From CAZAOA01 sp964486765 (lineage in GTDB: Bacteria; Patescibacteriota; UBA1384; XYA2-FULL-43-10), in contig CAZAOA010000012.1 of the NCBI GenBank assembly GCA_964486765.1, forward strand, positions 1-32,295: a stretch of DNA of 32,295 nt, in the 5' to 3' direction. Within the stretch, counting starts at the first letter, position 1; each line of letters begins with the position of its first letter. This document shows positions 23,773-30,134 of the stretch, in pieces. Below the pieces are notes generated by a model. That model saw only the letters and a list, made by a program, of their open reading frames with translations. It did no database searches and was not told the DNA's origin. A program made the translations under genes and the position numbers.

Positions 23773-24867
23773 TTAGACATTGAACTTGAATAATATTACG
23801 TCGCCGTCTTTGACAACGTATTCTTTACCTTCCATCTTAACTCGTCCTTTTGCTCTCGCATTGGGCCAACCTTCTGCTTGATAGAGATCTTGCCAAGGGA
23901 TAACATCGGCTGCGATAAAGCCTCGCTCAAAGTCGGTGTGGATCACTCCAGCAGCTTCTGGTGCTTTTGCGCCCTCTCGTACTGTCCAAGCTCTGGTTTC
24001 CTGTTCTTCAGATGTTAAAAAGGTTATCAGCCCCAAAGTTTTATATGCTTCTTTGATAAGCCTGTTTAGTCCTGTATCTTCTGCGCCGATCTCTTTCAAA
24101 TACTCTTTTTTATCTTCATCGCTAAGTTCATTTAGATCCTCTTCAATTTTCGCAGAGATAGGTATTAGCTTGTACCCGCCTGCCGGCGAGGCAGGACTTT
24201 TTAGCTTATTAGGGTCGAAATTTTGCAACTGTTCTTCTGAACAGTTAGCGATATATAGGATTGGTTTTGATGTTAACAACGACAACCCCTTGATTGCATC
24301 TTTTTCGTCTTTTGTAAGTTCAACTACTCGAGCATTTTTCCCAGCGTGAAGTACATCTTTAAGTTTTTGAAGAGCACTTTTTACAACAATTGCATCTTTT
24401 GAGTTACCACGGATCTCTTTTTCAACACTATAAAGTCGTTTTTCTACGGTAGCGATGTCGGCCAGTTGAAGTTCGGTCTCAAGTACCTCGATGTCGCTTT
24501 CAGGATTTATCTTTCCCTCAACGTGGGTGACGTTGTCGTCTTCAAAGAAACGAACAACCATCAAAATCGCATCTACTTCTCGTATATGGGCTAAAAATTG
24601 ATTTCCAAGTCCTTCTCCTTTGCTCGCACCTTTGACTAAGCCTGCGATGTCAACGAACTCTATAGCTGCCGGAACAGTTTTTTTAGAATTGGATATTTTT
24701 GAGAGAGGGGCCAAACGCTCGTCTGGAACTTCCACAATTCCAACATTCGGTTCGATCGTGCAGAAAGGGTAGTTTTGAGCGTCTGCTTTTGCACCCCTAA
24801 TCAACGCATTAAAAAGCGTACTTTTTCCAACATTGGGTAAACCAACTATGCCGATCTGTAAACTCAT
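23773..24867 (-). CDS. ychF: YchF/Obg-family ATPase
   Basis: This ribosome-associated P-loop NTPase has 364 residues. It has the Walker A motif GLPNVGKST (about 8-16), the G2 region NYPFCTIEPNVG, DIAGLVKGASKGEGLGN (switch II), a coiled-coil insertion around 125-200, and a C-terminal TGS domain (GVIHTDFERGFIAADVI; VVKDGDVILFKFNV). NCSEE stands where other YchF proteins have the N-x-x-E specificity motif that favours ATP. A G+C-rich repeat adds SPASPAGG near residue 229. Its ATG overlaps the stop of the upstream AbiTii-like gene (ATGA), so the two are probably translated together. Confidence 0.95.
   Translation of the reverse strand: MSLQIGIVGLPNVGKSTLFNALIRGAKADAQNYPFCTIEPNVGIVEVPDERLAPLSKISNSKKTVPAAIEFVDIAGLVKGASKGEGLGNQFLAHIREVDAILMVVRFFEDDNVTHVEGKINPESDIEVLETELQLADIATVEKRLYSVEKEIRGNSKDAIVVKSALQKLKDVLHAGKNARVVELTKDEKDAIKGLSLLTSKPILYIANCSEEQLQNFDPNKLKSPASPAGGYKLIPISAKIEEDLNELSDEDKKEYLKEIGAEDTGLNRLIKEAYKTLGLITFLTSEEQETRAWTVREGAKAPEAAGVIHTDFERGFIAADVIPWQDLYQAEGWPNARAKGRVKMEGKEYVVKDGDVILFKFNV
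24175..24195. repeat. G+C-rich CCTGCC palindrome inserted in frame in ychF
   Basis: CCCGCC and the following TGCCGGCGAGGCAGG form a palindrome of 21 bases, an island of G+C in AT-rich coding sequence. On the coding strand it reads SPASPAGG, between QNFDPNKLK and YKLIPISAK, where other YchF proteins have no extra residues that I know of. Confidence 0.65.
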
Positions 24868-25845
24868 TTCGTACCACCTTGCATGTGTCTCAGCACAATC
24901 TCGTGTGCAAGTAGATATGAATAAATAATTATTTTTTCTGCAGTGTCTTTTTTGATTTTTTTCTTATCGCCCTTTGCACAAACCCGGTTAACAGAATCAA
25001 GAAGCTCAAATACAAATTCGGCTGTATCTCTGGCTGTTGCGTCTTCAGGGTCTTGCCCCACAAGGAAGGTTTTTAGCCTCAATCGAATTTTTNNNNNNNN
25101 NNTCTTTGGTGAGCTTAACTTTCTTTCCATCTTTAGTTTCAATTTCCTCGTTTGTTGCAGGACTAACAATGTCCGCTAGTTGCATGAAAAATCTCCTACA
25201 ACTACTAGCCAAATTTGACCAGTCAGTGGATTTTGCTGAATTAACTAAGTTGTGGGCAGTAGAAAGTTCTTCCAGGGCTGCAGGGGCAATTTTTTTTAGA
25301 TTTGTGTCTACGTTTTTTCTAATTTCTGAGAATATATTGCTTGAAGCTTCCGAAAAATTAAGGGAGTGATTAGTATCATTTACATACTTAAACAGTCTTC
25401 CTCTTATTGAACTAATAATTCGAGACCTCTTTGTGATATCTTGCATAATTGAGTTTCTTTCACAGGCATTCCCTAGTGGAGCATGGACATATTGGTTGGG
25501 ATTAGAGCTTTGGATGCTTACATTTCTGTCTTGTGCTGCAGAGAGCCTGGTCTTCAGTGTTTTAATTTCTTCTTCTAGTGTATCAACTGGATCAGTAATG
25601 TTGTTGCCTTTAATGTAGACTCTTTTGTGCGCTAAGGCAGTAGAGTAGTCATCAAGACTTCTAAAATCAAAATCACCAACGATTTCCTTGTCTATCCATC
25701 TCTTACCATCAGCATCGCCGGTAAAGCTTGCAAGTTGAGAGGCTTTTTGTAGTAGTAGACTGAGTTTTTTATCATCAGCAAAACCATCTAAAATTTCTTT
25801 AGATAAAACACATGCTCGTTCATGGTTGGATAATTTCTTTCCCAT
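24864..25845 (-). CDS. AbiTii-domain protein (abortive-infection-like), gap inside
   Basis: The N-terminal half has the pattern of the AbiTii domain: LLLQKASQLASFTGDADGKR, then WIDKEIVGDFDF, around residues 28-60. The middle is helical (EEEIKTLKTRLSAAQDR), and a second helical region spans about 150-230. A 10-N gap (25093-25102) shifts the frame. After it the protein continues KIRLRLKTFLVGQDPEDATA to the stop, which overlaps the ychF ATG. Total is about 325 residues. AbiTii domains occur in phage-defence and related proteins, but how they act is not known, so a defence role is inference. The start is ATG 25845, with TATGAT about ten bases upstream on the reverse strand. Confidence 0.6.
25093..25102. 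other. Assembly gap (10 N) in AbiTii-like gene
   Basis: Ten Ns. No end overlap is evident. The reading frame changes by one across it. Confidence 0.9.
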
Positions 25846-25868
25846 AGTTAGTAAATCATACCTAATCC

Positions 25869-25884
25869 GAGCCTAAAAGTAAAG
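25869..25884. repeat. 16-bp direct repeat, left copy
   Basis: GAGCCTAAAAGTAAAG, identical to 26645-26660. It lies 24 bases upstream of the AbiTii-like start. Confidence 0.8.
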
Positions 25885-25888
25885 TAAT

Positions 25889-25914
25889 AGTGGCAATGTG
25901 GACACATTGCCACT
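25889..25914. promoter_or_regulatory. Perfect 12-bp inverted repeat between divergent promoters
   Basis: AGTGGCAATGTG-GA-CACATTGCCACT. It sits between the start of the AbiTii-like gene (reverse) and the forward promoter at 25920. It could be an operator shared by both or the end of an inserted segment. There is no T-run, so a terminator is less likely. Confidence 0.6.
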
Positions 25915-25919
25915 GAGTG

Positions 25920-25948
25920 TTGACAATTCTTGATAATAATGATAATAT
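25920..25948 (+). promoter_or_regulatory. Promoter of the hammerhead-containing transcript
   Basis: TTGACA (25920-25925), 17-base spacer, TAATAT (25943-25948). Predicted start near 25955. Confidence 0.65.
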
Positions 25949-26011
25949 CTTGGCAGTTGTTAAGTCTGCATAACAAAACGGTCCGTGTGACCGAAAAGGG
26001 AGGCGATTCTC

Positions 26012-26377
26012 TTGGGTGGATTCAGCCTAGCAACACGAGTGCGAGACAAGGAAGACAGTCGCGAAGGAACGGTTTGTCCCGATATAATGGGAAGTTGTGA
26101 CAGCAGCCAAACACCCGTGGTCTGGGATGGAGAGTCTTCTTCCGAAGGCACATTGACCACGACACTTATTTCTCTAGGCCCAGAGGGGGCTGAAGTTGAT
26201 GGAGGTTGTGGCAGTGGCAAGGGGGAAGACTGCTGCGTCTTCATTGTTGGTACAGGGGAGGGGGTATACTGTGGTCGGTTCAAAGGTGATCGCTGGAGTA
26301 TCATCATGAGAGTGAATAAGATGACTGCTCAGCGTCAACCTAACGAGCCATATCCCAAGTGCAAGCTCGAGGAGTGA
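26012..26377 (+). CDS. Possible G+C-rich small ORF, unrecognised
   Basis: This is an open frame of 121 codons starting TTG, with GGGAGG about eight bases upstream and the promoter at 25920. The product is rich in Gly, Glu, Ser and Cys, has no membrane segment and matches no family I know. It ends 30 bases before the hammerhead ribozyme, which would then lie in its 3' untranslated region. G+C content is well above the neighbourhood. A reverse-strand frame of similar length overlaps it but has no start signals. The whole segment may instead be a long non-coding RNA. Confidence 0.35.
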   Translation: MGGFSLATRVRDKEDSREGTVCPDIMGSCDSSQTPVVWDGESSSEGTLTTTLISLGPEGAEVDGGCGSGKGEDCCVFIVGTGEGVYCGRFKGDRWSIIMRVNKMTAQRQPNEPYPKCKLEE

Positions 26378-26383
26378 AGAACT

Positions 26384-26408
26384 GGGGCGGACATAGATGT
26401 TCGTCCCC
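26384..26408 (+). other. Hairpin directly upstream of the hammerhead
   Basis: GGGGCGGACA and TGTTCGTCCCC form a stem of about ten pairs with one bulge. Its 3' side runs into the C-run that also makes stem III of the ribozyme, so the two folds may compete. Confidence 0.5.
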
Positions 26409-26459
26409 CCTCAACACATAAAGTGTTCTGATGAGTCGTTGAAAATTACGACGAAAGGG
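26408..26459 (+). ncRNA. Type III hammerhead ribozyme
   Basis: Every conserved part is present in order. Stem III 5' strand is CCCU (26408-26411), with cleavage nucleotide C26412. Stem I is AACAC/GTGTT closed by ATAAA (26413-26427). The core CTGATGA is at 26428-26434. Stem II is GTCGT/ACGAC (26435-26452) with an eight-base loop, followed by core GAAA (26453-26456). GGG (26457-26459) pairs back to CCC; A26456 pairs with U26411. Self-cleavage is expected between 26412 and 26413. The arrangement, with stems I and II closed and III open, is that of the satellite-RNA hammerhead. Stem III is short (four pairs). It lies between the small ORF and a terminator. Confidence 0.9.
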
Positions 26460-26474
26460 TAAAACAAGTACTAA

Positions 26475-26498
26475 CATCCTTCACTATCGGGAAGGATG
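26475..26498 (+). other. Hairpin between ribozyme and terminator
   Basis: CATCCTTC (26475-26482) pairs with GAAGGATG (26491-26498), an 8-bp perfect stem. Together with the terminator it would make the 3' cleavage product compact. Confidence 0.6.
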
Positions 26499-26524
26499 AA
26501 GAAATTTCAAAGAATAGCCTCTTT

Positions 26525-26553
26525 TGCCTTGATCTGGTCGAGGCATTTTTGTT
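26525..26553 (+). terminator. Terminator of the hammerhead transcript
   Basis: TGCCTTGA-TCTGG-TCGAGGCA followed by TTTTTG. One G-U pair in the stem. It sets the transcript at about 25955-26553. Confidence 0.75.
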
Positions 26554-26644
26554 TTGAGTTCAAAGTATAGGTTTGCGTCTTCAAGATACCGATTTGCAAT
26601 GACATACAAAGTTTATAATATTTCTCACAAATTCTACCCTCTTT

Positions 26645-26660
26645 GAGCCTAAAAGTAAAG
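26645..26660. repeat. 16-bp direct repeat, right copy
   Basis: GAGCCTAAAAGTAAAG, identical to 25869-25884, so the G+C-rich hammerhead unit lies between the two copies. It is three bases from the -35 box of the next gene. The 26554-26644 spacer shows nothing else. Confidence 0.8.
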
Positions 26661-26663
26661 CTA

Positions 26664-26692
26664 TTGACATTCAATTTTCATTACTGTATTGT
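26664..26692 (+). promoter_or_regulatory. Promoter of the small Cys-rich protein gene
   Basis: TTGACA (26664-26669), 17-base spacer, TATTGT (26687-26692). Confidence 0.65.
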
Positions 26693-26718
26693 ATTCACGA
26701 AAGAAAGGGGTGGACACT

Positions 26719-26889
26719 ATGGCGAAGGAAGTCCGCGTTAGACTGATTGGCAAGGGTGTCAAAAGGTGTGGTGCTGAGAAATGCAGCTGCAGAGCTTCAC
26801 ACGTGATAACCTGCGGGTCTACGACAGTTTACGCCTGCCGTGACCATGTTGGGAATGCGAAAAGGTCAATGCGGAAGCTGTATCCGTGA
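26719..26889 (+). CDS. Small Cys-rich (zinc-ribbon-like) protein
   Basis: This protein has 56 residues. The ATG at 26719 is chosen over the TTG ten codons upstream because GGGG lies eight bases before it and because the promoter's start point falls at about 26699. The sequence is very basic and holds a C-x4-C-x-C cluster (CGAEKCSC), then a Cys in ITCGS and a CRDH pair, which could bind zinc. I do not recognise a family; a nucleic-acid-binding role is a guess. It has its own promoter and terminator, and its G+C content is higher than its neighbours, as in the hammerhead unit beside it. Confidence 0.6.
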   Translation: MAKEVRVRLIGKGVKRCGAEKCSCRASHVITCGSTTVYACRDHVGNAKRSMRKLYP

Positions 26890-26902
26890 GGGAAAGCCGC
26901 TT

Positions 26903-26930
26903 AGGGTTCGTATGTTTCGGGCCCTTTTTG
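26903..26930 (+). terminator. Terminator after small Cys-rich gene
   Basis: AGGG and CCCT stem around TTCGTATGTTTCGGG, followed by TTTTTGTTTTG. Confidence 0.5.
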
Positions 26931-26939
26931 TTTTGTCTA

Positions 26940-27015
26940 TTGCAAATTTTACAAAGATCTGCTATGCTCTAGTCGCAGATAAAACAAAAACAAAACCGCC
27001 AGGGGCGGATTTTTT
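26940..27015 (+). promoter_or_regulatory. Promoter and early terminator (attenuator-like) before SPFH gene
   Basis: TTGCAA-17-TATGCT (26940-26968) predicts a start at about 26975. After only some 40 bases of A-rich leader comes CCGCC-AGG-GGCGG and a six-T run (26996-27015). The transcript would stop before the SPFH gene unless the hairpin is prevented. TATAAT at about 27029 may be a second, direct promoter. Confidence 0.45.
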
Positions 27016-27047
27016 GTGAAAACTATATATTATAATGAAAGGATCAA

Positions 27048-27800
27048 ATGAAAAGTATGAAAACAGCTTGGCTAGCGGTTATCGTCATCATCGCAGTTGT
27101 ACTAGTACTAAGCTCTGTTCGAATTGTCGGTGCTGGACAAAAGGGAGTAGTAACCCGTTTTGGTCAGATCCAAGAAACTGCGCTAGATGAAGGCTTCCAT
27201 CTGGTTATGCCGTTTGGGATTGATAGAGTTTGGACTCCAGAAGTTCGAATTCAGAAGTATGAAAGTGATGCGGACGCAGCATCGAAAGATTTGCAAGAAG
27301 TCGGTGCAACACTTGCGGTCAATTATCGACTGGTGGATGATCAGGTAGTGGATATTTACAGAAACTTGGGACCTTTGTACAGACAACGAATTATCGAGCC
27401 ATCTATCCAAGAGTCGTTTAAGGCAGTTTCTGCTCAATTCAATGCAGAAGAGCTACTTGTAAAAAGACCAGAGGTAAAGGCTCAAGTACTTGAGATTATC
27501 AAAAGCAGACTTGAGAAGCACAACATTGAGGTGGTTGACATCAACATTGTAAACTTCAACTTCTCAAAGGAGTTTGACAAAGCGATTGAGGACAAGCAGG
27601 TTGCACAGCAAGAAGTAGAACGAGCAAATTTCAGACTTGAGACTGCAAAGAAAGAAGCAGAAGCGATCAAGGTTCAGGCAGAAGCTCTTGCTCAAAATGC
27701 CAATTTGGTTGAATGGGAAGCGGTGAAAAAGTGGAATGGAGTCTTGCCTAAGGTTACTGGCGGAGCAACTCCGTTTATAGATGTAGATTCTCTAGACTAA
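27048..27800 (+). CDS. SPFH/band 7 (prohibitin-like) membrane protein
   Basis: This 250-residue protein has an N-terminal transmembrane helix (about 6-26) and a prohibitin-type SPFH domain: RIVGAGQKGVVTRFGQI, EGFHLVMPFGIDRV, LAVNYRLVDDQVVDIYRNLG. A long Glu/Ala/Lys-rich coiled coil follows (about 165-215, EFDKAIEDKQVAQQEVERA). Such proteins form oligomeric rings that organise membrane regions or proteases. AAGGA precedes the first ATG; the ATG three codons later is also possible. It is a single-gene unit followed by a strong terminator. Confidence 0.93.
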   Translation: MKSMKTAWLAVIVIIAVVLVLSSVRIVGAGQKGVVTRFGQIQETALDEGFHLVMPFGIDRVWTPEVRIQKYESDADAASKDLQEVGATLAVNYRLVDDQVVDIYRNLGPLYRQRIIEPSIQESFKAVSAQFNAEELLVKRPEVKAQVLEIIKSRLEKHNIEVVDINIVNFNFSKEFDKAIEDKQVAQQEVERANFRLETAKKEAEAIKVQAEALAQNANLVEWEAVKKWNGVLPKVTGGATPFIDVDSLD

Positions 27801-27824
27801 ACGATATTATAGAATATTGATAAT

Positions 27825-27872
27825 AAAAAATCCTCGTTTATCATTCAGGGTAAAACAAAGCGAGGATTTTTT
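27825..27872. terminator. Terminator after SPFH gene
   Basis: AAAAAATCCTCG / CGAGGATTTTTT with a 24-base loop. It is symmetrical, so it can work in both directions. Confidence 0.75.
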
Positions 27873-27964
27873 GTTTCATGTTATAAGCTATCCTGTAGCA
27901 GAATAGCTTTGAACGTTTTGTAGTCGCATTAACGACACTATCTGTATCGTGTTATAATATAGTT

Positions 27965-29023
27965 ATGAAAAAAAGAGGTGGAGTTCTATCGTTGGGTGCG
28001 ATACTAAGCGCAGTTTTGGTATTTTTTGGCGTTTACTTCTATGTTGTAGAAGTTGCACCGGTTAAGATACGCTCTATTAATAGTGAAAATATTATTGAAA
28101 ATAATTATACGGCTGATTCTCTAACGGTCAAGTGTCTTGAACATACGCCAACTGTTACATTTGCAATCGCAGGCGATGTAATGCTTGATCGATCGGTTTG
28201 GCATTCTTTTAAGGATAAGGGGTTAACCAAAATATTTGAAGACTTCGATCAAACAATTTTTACTGATAAGGATTTTGCACTGTTGAATCTGGAAGGACCT
28301 ATTTCGAGTGAGCCGATTAACGATGATTGGAAAAGCGGTAGTATGGTTTTCAATTTCCCGCCAGAATCTACAGACGTACTAAATCATTTGGGAATTGATG
28401 TCATCTCTTTGGCTAACAACCATTCGCAAAATGCTGGCATAAAAGGGCTTTCATATACCAGAGAGATTCTGGACGATGAAAAGATCAAATACTTCGGGTC
28501 ACAAGACAGTTTCAACTGGGATAATGTAGTTAGATTGAATACTGAAATCCCGATAACATTGATCGGAATAAATACTTTACCAGAATTTGAAAATGGCGAT
28601 ATTATAAATGTAATAAAATCTGAGAAAGAGGACGGACAATTTGTGATTGTTATGCCTCATTGGGGCAATGAGTATCAAAGCGTTCATAACTCTCATCAAG
28701 AAAATTGGGCGAAAAGTTGGATTTTTGCTGGAGCGGATGCGATAATCGGCTCTCACCCTCATGTAGTTCAGGATGTTGAGATTATTGACAACGTACCGGT
28801 GGTTTACTCTCTTGGAAACTTCGTATTCGATCAGATGTTTTCCAAAGAAACTCAAGAAGGTTTAATCATCACTGGAGAATTGACCGATGAAAAATTGGTG
28901 TTAAACTTTGTGCCAACTATACAGAAAAAGATCTATGTTGATGAGATGACGGAAACGAACTCATCAAAACTAATATCAAATATTTTGAAGATAGAATCAA
29001 ATTCGATAGAACTCACAAGATAA
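27965..29023 (+). CDS. CapA/PgsA-like metallophosphatase domain protein
   Basis: This 352-residue membrane-anchored protein has an N-terminal helix (about 8-28) and then the PGA_cap calcineurin-like fold. It has the metal-site motif AGDVMLDRS (about 77-85), NLEGPIS, SLANNHSQNAGI (Asn-His), a HWGNEY motif, GSHPHVVQD and YSLGNFVFDQ. The family includes CapA of poly-gamma-glutamate capsule synthesis, but many members have unknown substrates, and no CapB or CapC lies nearby. TATAAT ends six bases before the ATG and there is no ribosome-binding site, so the message is probably leaderless. Confidence 0.9.
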   Translation: MKKRGGVLSLGAILSAVLVFFGVYFYVVEVAPVKIRSINSENIIENNYTADSLTVKCLEHTPTVTFAIAGDVMLDRSVWHSFKDKGLTKIFEDFDQTIFTDKDFALLNLEGPISSEPINDDWKSGSMVFNFPPESTDVLNHLGIDVISLANNHSQNAGIKGLSYTREILDDEKIKYFGSQDSFNWDNVVRLNTEIPITLIGINTLPEFENGDIINVIKSEKEDGQFVIVMPHWGNEYQSVHNSHQENWAKSWIFAGADAIIGSHPHVVQDVEIIDNVPVVYSLGNFVFDQMFSKETQEGLIITGELTDEKLVLNFVPTIQKKIYVDEMTETNSSKLISNILKIESNSIELTR

Positions 29024-29041
29024 ACATGCTACGATGTAGGC

Positions 29042-30133
29042 ATGAAAAAGCTAGTCTTGATTGACTCAAATGCAATAATCCATAGAGCCTATCACTCTAT
29101 GCCAAAAAACATGTCCACCTCCAAAGGTGAGCTTACTGGTGTGGTTTATGGTTTTGCAACGACCATAATCAAGGTTTTGGAAGATTTAAAACCTGACTAT
29201 ATGGCTGCTTCGTTTGATTTAAGCGGACCGACATTTAGACACAAAGAGTATAAAGAATACAAAGCCACCAGAGTTAAGGCTGATCAGGAACTTTATGATC
29301 AGATCCCAAGAGTTAGAGAGTTGGTTGCAACTATGGGAATTCCGATTTATGAAAAACAAGGTTTTGAAGCAGATGATGTGATTGGGACGATCGTAAAGAA
29401 TATATCGAAATTCCATCACAAAAACTTTACACAGAACAGCACAGAAGAGAAAAAATTTACAACTTATATAGTATCGGGTGATAAAGACATTTTTCAGCTA
29501 ATAAATGGTAATGTTTTTGTATATAACTTGAAAAAAGGTTTAAGTCAGACCCAGATAGTCGATAGGGATGTGATAAAAAAAGATTATGATTTGGAACCTG
29601 AAGATTTCATAGATTTAAAAGCTCTTGCAGGAGATGCATCTGACAACATACCCGGAGTTCCTGGGATTGGTGCAAAAACTGCAACCTCTCTAATTATTAA
29701 CTTTGATACATTGGATGGGATATATCAAAAGATACAAGAGACAAAAAACAAGATACAAACAAATCAAAAATTAGAAATTAAAAATCAAAATGATATATCA
29801 AATATCAAAGATGAAGAACTGGAAGAGGTTGCAAAAGAAATGAACCTCAGACCGAGGATTATTCGACTTTTGATCGAATATAAAGAGCAAGCTTATCTGT
29901 CACAAAAACTTGCGACTATTCATAAAGATGTCCCTATTGACTTTTCTCTTGAAGAAAGCGAGTTTGGTAAGTATGATAAGGAGAAACTAAGGCAGTTTTT
30001 TGAACAGTTGGGCTTTAGGTCACTTTTGAAAAGATTTGGAGCATCGAGCAACATTGATACATTAGACAATAAAAATCAACCCACGGCTGATCGACCGAAG
30101 ACCGAAAAAGATAAACAACTAAAACTTTTATAA
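29042..30133 (+). CDS. polA: DNA polymerase I, 5'-nuclease part as a separate ORF
   Basis: This 363-residue 5'-3' exonuclease/flap endonuclease has LIDSNAIIHRAYHS, AASFDLSGPTFRHKEYKEYK, GFEADDVIGT, VSGDKDIFQL, and the helix-hairpin-helix DASDNIPGVPGIGAKTA (about 199-215). Metal-binding Asp residues are present. It ends two bases before the polymerase ORF, which is in a different frame. An AT-rich repeat adds about 30 residues after GIYQKIQ. TGCTACGAT ends six bases before the ATG with no Shine-Dalgarno sequence, so this too may be leaderless. It removes RNA primers and nicked flaps, working with the next ORF. Confidence 0.93.
   Translation: MKKLVLIDSNAIIHRAYHSMPKNMSTSKGELTGVVYGFATTIIKVLEDLKPDYMAASFDLSGPTFRHKEYKEYKATRVKADQELYDQIPRVRELVATMGIPIYEKQGFEADDVIGTIVKNISKFHHKNFTQNSTEEKKFTTYIVSGDKDIFQLINGNVFVYNLKKGLSQTQIVDRDVIKKDYDLEPEDFIDLKALAGDASDNIPGVPGIGAKTATSLIINFDTLDGIYQKIQETKNKIQTNQKLEIKNQNDISNIKDEELEEVAKEMNLRPRIIRLLIEYKEQAYLSQKLATIHKDVPIDFSLEESEFGKYDKEKLRQFFEQLGFRSLLKRFGASSNIDTLDNKNQPTADRPKTEKDKQLKLL
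29726..29812 (+). repeat. Dispersed ACAAGA-type repeat inserted in frame in polA
   Basis: AAAGATACAAGAGACAAA, ACAAGATACAAACAAATCAA, then AAATTAGAAATTAAAAATC and ATATCAAATATCAAAG. It shares the unit order of the copies at 3036, 17876 and 18643. It encodes a Lys/Gln/Asn/Ile-rich loop between two helices of the nuclease domain. Confidence 0.7.
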
Positions 30134-30134
30134 T

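Noticed and set aside
25980..25996. Possible second hammerhead (GGTC-GACC stem followed by GAAA)
   Set aside because: The stem II and GAAA parts are there, but the required CTGANGA is missing upstream.
25960..26307. 115-codon Pro/Ser-rich reverse ORF
   Set aside because: It has no ribosome-binding site and a stop codon a few codons upstream, and the only clear promoter and terminator of this segment run in the other direction.
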